DNA of 64,000 nucleotides from Pycnopodia helianthoides (taxonomy: Eukaryota > Echinodermata > Asteroidea > Forcipulatida > Asteriidae). The notes under the pieces are model-generated. The model saw only the letters and a program-made list of their open reading frames with translations, had not been told where the DNA came from and did not search any database. A program made the translations under genes and the position numbers. Positions 10,801-20,970 of the stretch are shown one piece after another; position 1 is the first letter of the stretch; every line of letters begins with the position of its first letter. The stretch lies in NCBI GenBank assembly GCA_032158295.1, contig CM063259.1, positions 12,743,564-12,807,563 of the forward strand, given 5' to 3'.

Positions 10801-11060
10801 ATATTTCTTCTTGTTATTCTTCTTTCAAGTGTATCTCACAAGTTTATAATAATCACACATAATTGAAAAGTTTAGCAAAGAACTACAAAAATTACCTCTA
10901 GGTTTGATTAATGTTTCCAAAAAATGTGATACTTTTTTTCAAAAAGAATTTATCATTTGGCAATTTTTTGAGTAAGATTGTACACATTAGGTTAAAAATA
11001 AAAACGCCGAGCTCAAAACTGCAAAAAACTCACACAAAGATTTCTGACATATAAACACTT
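7863..11060. other. AT-rich intergenic or long 3' UTR stretch
   Basis: Contains long homopolymer A and T runs (for example 9216-9240, 9552-9565 and 10405-10445). It also has a degenerate CGGCTTCGG-type foldback element at about 8345-8503 and a fragment of the GGGCCCAATT family near 8925-8990. Several AATAAA hexamers are present on both strands. No exon recognised. Confidence 0.5.
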
Positions 11061-11200
11061 CAGTACACAAATTTGCTAACCGGAGGAAAAAATCTTGCTT
11101 AGCAGAGATGGGTTACCGGCCGACTCGTCATGTAATGTACATTACTTGTGACTGGCACCCGGCATATTTTTGCTCAGCAAATGTATCTGTTAAGTAATTT
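11060..11200. mobile_element. Degenerate GGGCCCAATT-family MITE
   Basis: The reverse complement contains gccagtcacaagtaatgtac and tcggccggtaacc, matching the interior of 28011-28202. Both termini are eroded. Confidence 0.6.
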
Positions 11201-11599
11201 TTTTTCTTCTGTTTAACAGCTTTATGATTCCATGTGATCAATACATATTAAATACTTGCTTTAAAAAAATCATTTTAGTAAAAAATTACATACATTACAG
11301 TACACTCAATTGAGAGCCTTTGTAACAATCCAAAGTCTATTTCACAAGGAACATTCACTTATTGAAATATGATTTTCATTGGTATGATCCGATTATTTTT
11401 CCGGAGATTACGAAAAACGGAACGCTTTACAACACACATTACTGGATGTTCTAAACTCTAGCTGTTTGGTCGATTTACAGAGGGGGGAAACATTCACATG
11501 TATTTTTATTTTGTATTCATTTTTTTTTTTTTTTTTTTAAGGTCAAAAGTGAACTTGCAAATATTGATTTTATATACTTGTAAAATGCATATAAGCACT

Positions 11600-11989
11600 C
11601 TGGCTGCAGCATGTTTTTTTTTTATTATGTTTTTTTTTTTGTACAAAGAGCTTCAACTTTATTATAAAAGAGCTACTTGTACCACAAGGGTTACCAGTCT
11701 GAACTAGACATTATTGGAGAAGGAAAAAAATAAGAACAATTGTTTTTAACGCTAATTTTTGATCTACTTTAATTACAGAGAGATTAACATGGATTATGTG
11801 GGTAGAATTAATCCCTAGATGAGGCTTTCTTCTTTGAACAAATTCCGTGCAGGATTCGCCGAGATGCTGTATGCCTTGTATGTGACATGATAATACAAAC
11901 TACAAAAATAAAAAATAAACCGACATTTAAAAAAAAAAAAAAAAAAAAAAACATCTACAAACATTTTTTTTTCAACATGTACCCTGTAG
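11600..11989 (-). promoter_or_regulatory. Glypican 3' UTR, proximal part, with candidate poly(A) signals
   Basis: Sequence after the glypican stop is AT-rich with long A and T runs. On the minus strand an ATTAAA lies at 11773-11768, and AATAAA hexamers lie at 11663-11658 and 11626-11621, about 220-370 nt past the stop. Any could end a short transcript form. Further AATAAA hexamers occur far downstream, for example at 6762-6757, so a 3' UTR of up to about 5.2 kb cannot be excluded. The sequence does not say which is used. Confidence 0.45.
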
Positions 11990-12213
11990 CTACCAAAGTA
12001 AACGGAACGTAAATACGGTTGTTACACACACACAGACGACCCATCGAGTTGCATAACTGATGTATAACGACGAAGCGCCGTTTGGGGGTTTAATCGTCGG
12101 CCTGTAGATGGGATCTTCAATCTCCGTGAACGAGACGTCACCGGGGTTGACTGTGACGTCGTTGTCGTCACCGGAACCACTGCCACTGCCGGATCCACTG
12201 CCGTACCCCTCAG
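11990..12213 (-). CDS. Glypican terminal exon: Ser-Gly GAG-attachment stalk and GPI signal
   Basis: The coding part of the last exon is 224 bp. Two bases complete a Thr codon, then come 73 codons and a TAG stop at 11990-11992. The acceptor is gcccaatag. The peptide starts TEGYG, followed by five consecutive Ser-Gly dipeptides and acidic DDND, the classic context for heparan sulfate chain attachment. It ends in a hydrophobic tail (SLYISYATR, then WVVCVCVTTVFTF and RLLW), which reads as a GPI-anchor signal. The likely anchor site is in the small-residue stretch NGASS, but that is inference. The exon has no methionine, so simple ORF searches miss it. The pair of cysteines that follows the Ser-Gly block in human GPC6 is not evident here. 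Confidence 0.92.
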
Positions 12214-12563
12214 CTATTGGGCAAAAAAATGAAGAGGAGAGAGACGATGGTTAAGAGATACGAAAACAGGAAATGTATTAGCGATTGTTTGTTTTTTTTG
12301 AAGAAATGTTCTGTGATGCGATGATGCAGGCTTTTAAGCAGGAAACCTATCCCAGAAATGTGGCCTTATGGTCTGAAGGCTAAGTATACAACAACGAATC
12401 TCAGTCTGCTATTTATGGTTCAATTGATTTGGCTCTCCAAGTTCTTCCGAATTTAACAAATCTTTTTTTTTAAGAAAAAAGAAAGAAAAAAGGAACATGA
12501 CAAAGAAAACAAATGGATTTAATGAAGAAAGAAATCAATGGCTCAAACAAAGTTTAGACATGA

Positions 12564-12983
12564 CAGGGCTCGAAATTAGGGGGAACATCCACAAGACCGT
12601 AGGGCTTGTAGCTCAAAATATTTACTGGACCAGAATTTTTGTTACAAGACAAGATTCAAAATGAGAACAAAACCTTGTTGACGCAGTTTAGCATGCATTT
12701 AACAGTTTTGATTTGAATGAACACTAAGACATGTAAGAGAAGATTTGTATCATTTGTCTTTCATATAAAGTGTGCTTTACTCAACAGAATCGAAAGGTAT
12801 TTATCAGACCCTTAGTCAACATTTAAACATATTTTGTTTTATTACAACTCTGTGTGAGGCATTCTTATTCAGTTGAAGAAAAAAAAACACAAGACAACCG
12901 GACTTGTCAGGTCTTGAGGGTACTGGCCCGACACTAAAATCACTGGCCTCGGGCCTGCGGTCCAGTGTAAAATTCAAGCCCTG
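12564..12983. mobile_element. CAGGGCT-ended TIR element, about 420 bp
   Basis: Inverted ends cagggctcgaaatt and aattcaagccctg, with CATGA directly outside both ends as a probable target duplication. The interior includes tactggcccgacactaaaat and cactggcctcgggcctgcgg. CAGGG ends are common in hAT elements, though 5 bp is short for a hAT duplication. Other copies: 37025-37389 (reverse) and about 51285-51469 (3' part). It lies in the last glypican intron. Confidence 0.8.
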
Positions 12984-13040
12984 CATGACACTAACATTTC
13001 AAATGATTCATTAAAACAAGAAGGAAAAAAAATCTAAAAG

Positions 13041-13212
13041 TCGGGCCTGGAATTACATAGAGGCCACGGAGGCTATGGCCTCTGTTGCCCTTGTCTTGGC
13101 CTTTGTGCCCCTTCAGAAAAGTTTCCCATAGACTTTAAGATTTCCAGTGGAAGTGCCCTTTACAAAATGAAAATGGCCTTGCCCTCTCTCCAAGATGAAT
13201 TTCCAGGCCTGA
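13041..13212. mobile_element. AGGCCTGGAATT-family foldback element
   Basis: Ends gggcctggaatta and atttccaggcctg are inverted. The interior has gccacggaggctatggcctc, ccttgtcttggcctttgtgc and tccagtggaagtgcccttt. Related copies or fragments are at about 2042-2105, 16184-16244, 24117-24252, 41095-41208, 43683-43787, 52950-53117 and 59722-59835. Confidence 0.75.
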
Positions 13213-13391
13213 AAAGTTGACCGCTACACGACACTAGAGAGGAAAGAGCTACGTTGCAGAATTTTCATTCTTGATCTGGCACTCAAAATATTCACATTCT
13301 TCAGTTTTCACCACAAGAAGAAAACAGTAACTAAAACAATAATTGTCAAGTAATAAACCACAAGGGAAACTGACTAGGTAAATTTCAAAAT

Positions 13392-13495
13392 AGTATGGGG
13401 TTGAACAAAGAAAAATTGACTAGAGCGGGATTTAAACCAACGACCTCCGGATTAACGTACCGGCGCTCTACCAACTGAGCTATCAGCCCCATACT
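13392..13495 (-). mobile_element. Short tRNA-derived element bounded by a 9-bp inverted repeat
   Basis: On the minus strand ggggctgatagctcagttgg starts a tRNA-like head with a clear A box, a ccgg/ccgg anticodon stem and a B box (ggtttaaatcccgc). The bases after the B box cannot pair with the 5' end, so there is no acceptor stem. The 104-bp unit is framed by agtatgggg and ccccatact. It is a SINE-like unit, not a working tRNA gene. Confidence 0.8.
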
Positions 13496-14167
13496 AAAAC
13501 AATAATTTGCGTTTTTTTTTCTTCTCAGAAATCTCTCCTCTTTAATCTCAGACAGATAGTAATTAATGCAAATGGACCTCGGGGCATTAAGGCATTACTG
13601 TAAGACCCAGCAAAGTCTCATCAGAGATGCTATCTAGGTCGTGTTTGAACCAGACTGAGAAATGTTGTCCCATTCCGGCGTTTCCTAGTCAACACTTGTC
13701 TGGAAATTACAAATACTCTAGTCCAACACCCACAGGACTCCAAAGTTATTCCGCAAAGGTCTAGAGCGGGTTAGGATCCTCATGAGTATGTAAAGTTCAC
13801 TTGCCTAGCGTCTTATTATACGTATATTTTGTGTATACAGAGTATGACCGCGATGGCTCGAAGCTGACAGATTAATTAATGACCGAACCAGACTTCGCAT
13901 GGATGACATTTTCAACTGGATGCCTCATCTTATTAATGCAGCTTTACTGAGATGATATCGTCGTCCTGTCCTACTTTATGCCCCAATTTTAACACGATAG
14001 AATTAAGACGAGTGTCACTTTACTTGCTCAGGGGTGTTTCAACATTTTCACAAGTGTACGAAGAGTTCTCTTTTTCTACACCTCATGCCCTCCCCCCAAA
14101 GAAAAATAGTACATAGGAATGTTGACCCCCCCCCCCTCCAAATGGGCGGCCAATCGGGTATATACTG

Positions 14168-14420
14168 TGTTGTGGCCGAGTGGTTTAGCGCATCAAATTC
14201 AAGTTCTGGTGGCTGAGTCATCATAACGTGGTTCAAATCTCGGTCTCGACACTTGTGTTCTTGAGCAAGACACTTGTTGCCATAATTGCTCTTTGGTGTT
14301 GCGCATTTACCCTGGCTTTTGCCGTGTACAATGTGAAAGTTAAAGGACATGTGCACACACTACAACTAATAAGCGTGGAACTTTAAGTTCTGACTTAGTC
14401 TCGATGAAGCATTCAAGTGT
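14168..14420 (+). mobile_element. tRNA-derived SINE, Leu-like head
   Basis: Starts tgtggccgagtggtttagcg, with a B box gtggttcaaatctcgg near 14229-14244 and the shared body gttcttgagcaagacacttg and ccataattgctc. Same family as 4800-5055, in the last glypican intron. Confidence 0.8.
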
Positions 14421-14850
14421 ATGCGAGTGTGATCTTTGTAATGGTCGGCCGCTTCTTGGGAAAAATAGCCTCTACTTGGCAAACCATTTCCAGGTAATGG
14501 TCGACATTTTCATAAAACTGAATGAAAGCCTACATTGGACACTAACCGACCACCTCCCACCTAGCATGTAGTTTGTATGCTTGTGAAGCTACTGTAAACA
14601 TTGAACCACCCCCTTAGCAGTTTACAAACAAGTGGTTTCTGTCGGGTACGTTGTATAACTGGGGTCTGTCTATGTGTTGTCCTTCTTGGCAGGATGTGCG
14701 AAAGCAGGACCGAGGTTGGGCAGGACTGCACCAGGGCCGGAGCTAACCACCAAAGGAGACTTTCTGTGTCACAACGCTCTTTGGGTTCAGTAGATTACAG
14801 AATAATTGAGCTACGATTTCATTCCCTCCTACCCCGGCTAAAGAGGTACC

Positions 14851-15000
14851 TGGGCTCGGTTTCAAAAAGAGTTCAGATCGATCCTAACTGTGAACCAATA
14901 TTAATTGCTGAGCAAAGTGTGATGTCACAATACAAATCACTATTGCAATACTGACAACTCATCTTGAGATGAATCTCTGTGCTTTGTGAAATCAAGCCCT
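14851..15000. mobile_element. TIR element with degenerate GATTTCAC ends
   Basis: Ends tgggctcggtttcaaaaag and ctttgtgaaatcaagccct are imperfect inverted repeats of the type seen at 1855-1984. The interior is unrelated. Confidence 0.65.
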
Positions 15001-15339
15001 GGAACCCTTACCCGGATCTCCATCAAATGTCGCGTGTTGATTCAAACATAAACGGAGCCAACTTTAGCCATTGTGGCTGCAATAATCATCATACGCCCAC
15101 AGGAAATGCACTGAGTTGGCTTTTTCTTTTAGGATTTCCGCAAGAGAACACCAAGCGATCAACTCGCCATTCGCATATGTTTTCAATGACTTTACGGTCT
15201 GACAAACAATGTCAACTTCTCTCACAAGAAGTGCCCTTCAATAAAGCAACAGGGTAAAGTCGGTTTCAGTCACGCATGAAGGTACGACAACATTGGAGCC
15301 CGAAGTAAACTGCAAAAAGCCAGCATTTGTGAAATAGTA

Positions 15340-15615
15340 CGGGCATTCAGTTTGGCTCAGAGGTCTCTCCCATGCCTTGTGGACCCCGGTTCAAATCCCA
15401 GACCGAAGCCTTGCATGTGATTTGGGTTTTCAATTGGATTTTCAGTCCCTACCCGTGTTTTCGATTGGGTTTTCAGTCCCTACCTGCGTTTTTAATTGGG
15501 TTTTCAGTCCCTACCAGTGTTTGCAATTGGGTTTTCAGTCCCTATCTGGGTTTTCAATCGGGTTTTCAGTCCCTACCACGGTTTTCACCACTTGGGGTTT
15601 TTCCTCCCGCATCTA
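15340..15615 (+). mobile_element. tRNA-derived SINE containing a 32-bp minisatellite
   Basis: The head ggctcagaggtctctcccat and B box ccccggttcaaatcccaga are followed by about five tandem copies (15424-15600) of a 32-bp unit with core gttttcagtccctacc and ttcaattggg. A related SINE without the expansion lies at 23805-23925 on the minus strand; heads of the same kind are at 37490-37560 and 51475-51545. It lies in the last glypican intron. Confidence 0.8.
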
Positions 15616-15863
15616 AAACTGACATTTCCTCATCATTTTCTCTACATAGGTATCTTTAGGACTACACAACACAGTGCTTGTTGCTTTTGAGGGTCCCTCA
15701 GTTTCGTTACCAGAAAGACATAATACAACTTATGATGCAACAACAGGCACATAGCTCGTTCCTGGTGAGACAACTCGTTCGGCAATGAAAAACCTGAACC
15801 TTGATTGTCTACTTCCCACACCCCCACCTCCCACACAAAGCGTCTTTATTTGTAAATACTTAC

Positions 15864-16036
15864 TGTCGACCCACTCGACATCTTCCCCGTTGAACGCTCC
15901 AGTCAGTCTGTTTGTGATCGTTCGTAGAGAGTTGATGTGTTTGTTTATCAGGAAATTGGGCTGTGATGATTCCATGGTGACCTCTGGATTATGGACTTGG
16001 TTGGCTATGCCGTTACCAACAGGTGGATGGTTGTAG
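15864..16036 (-). CDS. Glypican exon (NPEV / TNRL block before the stalk)
   Basis: This 173-bp exon contributes one base of a split Ser codon, 57 codons and one further base. Its acceptor is ttctag and its donor is gtaagt, a perfect consensus. The peptide begins YNHPPVGNGIANQVHNPEV and ends NGEDVEWVD. It matches the vertebrate GPC6 sequence that leads into the Ser-Gly stalk: the family features G.G.ANQ..NPEV, I..LR.MTN.L..A.NG.DV are all visible. An in-frame ORF continues past the donor for 44 residues, but the consensus gtaagt, plus phase agreement with the next exon, shows where coding ends. Confidence 0.94.
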
Positions 16037-16183
16037 CTAGAATGGCAAAATGGATGACCATTGTCAATTAGCATTTACAGGTGTTGCATTTAGTGAAAGT
16101 ACAACTACATAACCCCTTCTTCAGTCTGCCTATTCTAAAACCTATGTTTGTTATCCCTTTGCCCACATTTGAACGGACACCAA

Positions 16184-16244
16184 GACCAACACCTGGGCAA
16201 CAGAGGCCATGGCCCCCGTGGCCTCTGTGAATTTCCAGGCCTGC
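16184..16244. mobile_element. AGGCCTGGAATT-family fragment
   Basis: Contains cagaggccatggcccc, gtggcctctgtgaatttcca and the terminus ggcctgc, as in 13041-13212. It lies in the 887-bp glypican intron. Confidence 0.6.
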
Positions 16245-16344
16245 TGATGTTCTTTTTCGCTCCCCAATATACTCCCATTTGTAGCCATTCGAGCCCTTCT
16301 GCAACTAACCTTCCTTTAGTCTGTGTATTCTAAAAGTAAAATTT

Positions 16345-16870
16345 CCCAACTGATATTTCCCAATTTCCCAACTTATATTCCCCCTATTTCTCATCTAATA
16401 ATCCCCTATTTCCCAACTGATATCCCTAAATTTCCCAACTAATATTCCCCCCATTTCTCATCTAATAATCCCCTATTTCCCAACTGATATCCCTAAATTT
16501 CCCAACTAATATTCCCCCTATTTCTCATCTAATAATCCCCTATTTCCCATCTACATGTAATATCCCCCCACTTCCCAACTGATCCCCCACTTCCCAACTG
16601 ATATTCCCCCCATTTCTCATCTAATAATCCCCTATTTCCCAACTGATATTCCTAAATTTCCCAACTAATATTCCCCCATTTCTCATCTAATAATCCCCTA
16701 TTTCCCATCTACATGCAATATTCCCCCACTTCCCAACTGATATTCCTCTATTTCCCAACTAATATTCCCCCTATTTCTCATCTAATAATCCCCCATTTCC
16801 CATCATGTAATATTCCCCCACTTCCCAACTGATCCACCACTTCCCAACTGATATTCCTCTCATTTCCCAC
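16345..16870. repeat. Intronic minisatellite, about 66-bp higher-order unit
   Basis: Reiterated short modules tttcccaactgatat, tttcccaactaatattcccc and atttctcatctaataatccc combine into a unit of about 66 bp, with variants such as cccatctacatgtaatat. The array fills more than half of an 887-bp glypican intron and stops about 50 bp before the upstream exon's donor site. A run of C (about 16899-16911) follows. Confidence 0.93.
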
Positions 16871-16923
16871 CACACTCTTCCCGTTTAGGAATTGTACCCC
16901 CCCCCCCCCCCGTCCCTACTCAC

Positions 16924-17219
16924 CTTCCTTTGGTTTGTCCGTTCCAACAGATATCAACAACAGTGACATCAGCAGCGACGTCATCGCACATCATGTACGG
17001 CAGTAACGTCCAGAAGCCCTTTGTGTCTTTAATATTGCCTCTGACGTTCTGGATGAGTTTATCCATGCTGGTCGAGGTGGGTGTGATGGCGGGCGAGGAC
17101 TGTTGCCCGCGACGCCGGGATGAGCCTCCCTCTCTCTGTCTCTTCATGCTACGTGCTCGCTCTCCCTCGATGCCGACATCGCGCTTTGCTATGCGTGGCT
17201 TACCGCAACCAGTGAAAAC
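16924..17219 (-). CDS. Glypican exon with the basic linker and C-terminal core
   Basis: This 296-bp exon has 98 codons plus two bases. Its acceptor is the cttaag preceding GTTTTC and its donor is gtgagt, a strong match to consensus. It opens with VFTGCGKP, passes through a low-complexity basic, Ser/Gly-rich segment (about exon residues 9-50), then returns to conserved sequence with SMDKLIQNVRGNIKDTKGFW, LPYMMCDD and DICWNGQTKG. The basic segment occupies the place where other glypicans are cleaved by proprotein convertases into disulfide-linked halves. It contains AKRD, SMKRQRE and SSRRRG. KRQR fits the general (K/R)-X-X-(K/R) convertase pattern but is not a canonical R-X-K/R-R furin site. 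Cysteines occur in GCG, MMC and DIC, as in the family. Confidence 0.94.
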
Positions 17220-17519
17220 CTTAAGCAAAGAAAGAGATAAGAGAAATCAATACTAACTGAATCAAACTCATCTTGATTTAAACAACATTCTCATCAGGTA
17301 TTGGGTGGGGGGGGGAGAGGTAGGTCAACATTGCGGAAAGCTCTTCAGAAACTTTGTTAATACTTCTATTTGGATTTGGGATATTCAAACACTAAAAGTA
17401 AAAGTATGCAGTATTTAACAAGCACATCGGTGTATGGGTAAAACACAAATAATATTCTTTATCCTGATGCTATTTTAACATTAACCATCGCGGTACCACT
17501 GTTAAAATTTATAGGATTG

Positions 17520-17615
17520 GAACTGCCTCCTGCTACCGGGCAAGCTCGATGGTCTTGTGATAAGACATCTGCTCTGTACTGGCAAATGTTGTGGGTTCAA
17601 ATCCAAACCGACAAT
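17520..17615 (+). mobile_element. tRNA-like SINE fragment
   Basis: An A-box-like aagctcgatggtcttgtgat and a B-box-like gtgggttcaaatccaaacc lie about 45 bp apart. There is no paired acceptor stem. Confidence 0.5.
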
Positions 17616-18429
17616 ATATGCATTTGAATTTTTCACAGGACTCTGGAAAGTATGAGTTGCAGTGCTTAATACATATCGGGTGTTTAAAAAAGTAAAAAAT
17701 TCCTAATAGGAAAAAACTATTTACAAAAAAACTAAATGTAGTCAAAATAACACTGCAGAAATGCCATCATGTTTAAATGTACACAGAAGTATTTATAATT
17801 TTTCTCACAGCACGAACCAAAAATAGAAGAAGAAGAAGCTCTCCTTACATGTATATTTGATGTTAAAGTATATACAAATATTAAGAAAACCTGGGGGCCG
17901 AGAATTGCCCACAAGGAGAAGGGAAACAAACAAGGGCAGTCAGCTGACTCTGATCATGTTCCCGTAGACAAAGTTAATGCATAAATAATAGCCAGGCTCC
18001 AGACCCATCCCGTTCTTGCGCAATTCCCTCACAGTGTGGATGCTATCCAATCCTACATACTTCATGCTATTCATGCATTATTCCACACGGTAGAGAGCAA
18101 ACCCGTTCCACAACAGAAGCAAACAGAGATTCCAAAGAGCTTGCCTGCAATGTTCAAACACTATATGCAAAGAACCCAGGCGCTTGGAGAAAGGTCCTTG
18201 TAGTATTTCATTGTTTCTTGATCCTTTCCCAGGTGTTTCTTAAACTGTAGCTAAACCATCTTAAGTTAAGGACGGGGATTAAAATTCTTGGGTTTGTTGA
18301 CCAAGAAAGGGGCATCTGAAACTCTGTCCTGTAATAAACGTTCCCATGCCCAAGCAATAGAGGGATATTCAAAACTCATGTATCAAAAGCATCAGACTGT
18401 GGATATTCTTGCCATTATTTTAGTTTTTT

Positions 18430-18585
18430 TTTTGAAACCACGGCTTCGACTACACAACTGGCTTAAGCTCCGTCTGCATGTTTGAAGTTCCGTTCCAAAA
18501 GTACACCATTTCAAACTTACTGAATCGGCCTAAGCCAGAGCCGAAGCCAGAGCCGAGGCAGACACCAAAGCCATGGTTTCGAAAT
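18430..18585. mobile_element. Foldback MITE, CGGCTTCGG type
   Basis: Begins ttttgaaaccacggcttcg and ends ccaaagccatggtttcgaa, with internal gccagagccgaagccagagc. Same group as 3903-4062. Confidence 0.7.
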
Positions 18586-20318
18586 AAGTCATAGGCAACT
18601 GGTACACAAACTCAAGATGGCCGCCAACAAGTTCATTCCATGTTGGCACACTATCTAGTTGAGTCCGGAACAAGACTAACGAAACCATGTGATGCCTCTT
18701 TCTGATGATATGCACATGTACACTCTTTTGAACAGGAATCTCGTGTGAACAAGATGATACTCGAAACGGGCTAATGAAAACAAATACGAAAACAAAACAC
18801 CACTAGAAAACATACAGAAGCCCCGAGTTCCTGACCCAGTGAACTCTTTCCATGCACATTGATCATGCCACTGTATTTCCCCCATACGTTAACACCACAC
18901 TTTATTCGGGGTAAAAAAAAAAGAAGGGAAAAAAATCCTGGTATATTTTTCAATTATTCTGTCGGAGTGAACCTTTTGAATGATAGTCTATGAGGTACGC
19001 TGTTAATGCGTAGAATAAACAAGATAGAGAAAGCAGAGGTCTCTTGCAGGTACAGTGGGAGGTCCCAGAATGAGGGGGAGTAGTACAAGGTGTACATGTA
19101 GTGCTGATGCTGTGTAATGACACCGGTAATATCGATAACTTATCGATTAACAGACAAGACTCTATGCACACACTCTGGAAAATAATACACGACTCTCTCT
19201 CAAGAGGAGAGTACAAGTACTGTTGCGACAACCAACTTCACTTCTTATTAATAATGACCGACGAGACTTAATCCCCGAGAGTTTGTTCATGAAAGAAAAA
19301 GTTACCACAAATTTTCAAAGAGAAAATTCTGAAAAGATTTCTATCAAACATTCGTATGATATTAAAGTATATGAACACATTTCTCACGAAGGCAAACGTA
19401 CTTTTCGGACTCATGGAAATGCTTTTTTTGCTTTTTCGTGAAATCAATCATTTTTTGACTGCAATAAATGTGAGATAATTGCATGAATGATTAAGACATA
19501 TGGCTTGCATGAGTCGATCTTCAATTTGACTCTAATTTGAGAGGATGAATCTGCAGAAATTGTACGGTAAACGGTGAAAAAGAGTGGGGGGGGGGGCTTT
19601 TGTACAGGAATTTCCCCACATCTCTTTGCAGTGACATCAGACCGTGTCGCAATGACACAATAGGGACTCAAATCATACACGCTTCCACGGATGCCAGTCA
19701 CGTACAATTTGACTGACCACAAAAAATCTAAAGAACTCCTGCGTTTTTCCAAGTCTGTCATCTTATGTATCCACTTGGCTTCACCCCAGACACGTGTTAA
19801 AAAAAATACCACAAAAAAAAGAGGAACTCCCACGAGGATTTCTGAGGGAAATCTAAACTTTCAATTTGGTGCCTTTTGTCATGTGTGTGAGGGGCCTTCA
19901 AAGGAAAAATACCCAATTATGATGTTTGATTTGGCAACTTTTTTTCAAAGGGTAGTTTCCCCCCCATGGTAAAATGCAATCATATGGGTTCATACCTCGG
20001 GTGAATTAAAAACGTTGGAAGAATGTGTCATACAGAAACACTCCAGCTTTTATTACAGGTTGTTACACTAACATAAAAGAAAGCATCAAAACCACAAACT
20101 TGGCAAGAGAAATAATCGCAGTGTAACTTGTTCACACTTAAAATGCAAAGAAAGAGAAATAATGGCAGTGTAACTTGTTCACACTTAAAAAATGTAAAGA
20201 AGTATAAAAAGGGAAACTGTGGAAAATCTTCTACAATATGGATAAAATAAAACCACACTTGAGATTTGCCTGTTTTATATGACACATTTCAACTCTCACC
20301 TCTGTCCACAAGAAGTGC

Positions 20319-20698
20319 TTAAAGGCAGTGGACACTATTGGTAATTACTCAAAATAATTATTAGCATAAAACCTTACTTGGTAACGAGTAATGGGGAGAG
20401 GTTGACAGTATAAAACATTGTGAGAAACAGCTCCCTCTGAAGTGACATAGTTTTCGAGAAAGAAATAATTTTCCACGAATTTGATTTTGAGACCTCAGAA
20501 TTAGATTTGGAGGTCTCGAAATCTGAAAGCACACAACTTCGTGTGACAAGGGTGTTTTTTCTTTCATAGTTATCTCGCAACTTCGCCGACCAATTGAGCT
20601 CAAGTTCTTACAGGTTTGTTATTTTATCCATATGTTGAGATACACCAAGTGAGAAGACTGGTCTTTGACAATTACCAATAGTGTCCAGTGTCTTTAAA
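20319..20698. mobile_element. TTAA-flanked MITE, CACTGGACAC family (reverse copy)
   Basis: Inverted ends ttaaaggcagtggacac and gtgtccagtgtctttaa, with TTAA on both sides. It is the reverse complement of 5094-5459, sharing aaacattgtgagaaac and cacacaacttcgtgtgacaa blocks. Confidence 0.88.
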
Positions 20699-20970
20699 GG
20701 CAAAGTATAAATTTGGTTTTTGGGACCAATTGATTGTCTTAATCCTAACTAACCTGTGAAAATATCATTTCAAAAGGTGGTAGTGTCTTCGAGATTTCGC
20801 CAAAAATCTGGAGCGGTTATGTCCATGCATGAAGAATAATTCCATATCCACATTATTTTAAACTGAAACATTTCTCAAAATGTTTGACACTATCGAAAGT
20901 TGCTGTACTTCTAACCAAGTAAGTTTTTATTGCCATACATTTTTAGAGTGATTCCAATCGTATACCTTCC
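20693..20970. mobile_element. Abutting TTAA MITE relative
   Basis: It shares the TTTAAA of the preceding element's right end, then reads ggcaaagtataaatttgg. It contains ctaacctgtgaaaatat and accaagtaagtttttat, as family members do. Its far end is not clear. A matching isolated terminus (ccaaaggtatactttgcctt) occurs near 58363-58382. Confidence 0.55.

Noticed and set aside
13418..13490. Possible functional tRNA gene
   Set aside because: A and B boxes are present, but the 5' and 3' ends cannot pair into an acceptor stem, and the T stem has a mismatch. It is better explained as a SINE-type unit.
15730..16074. Longer ORF around the 16036-15864 exon
   Set aside because: The exon proper is bounded by consensus splice sites; the extra residues at both ends are intron translation without homology.
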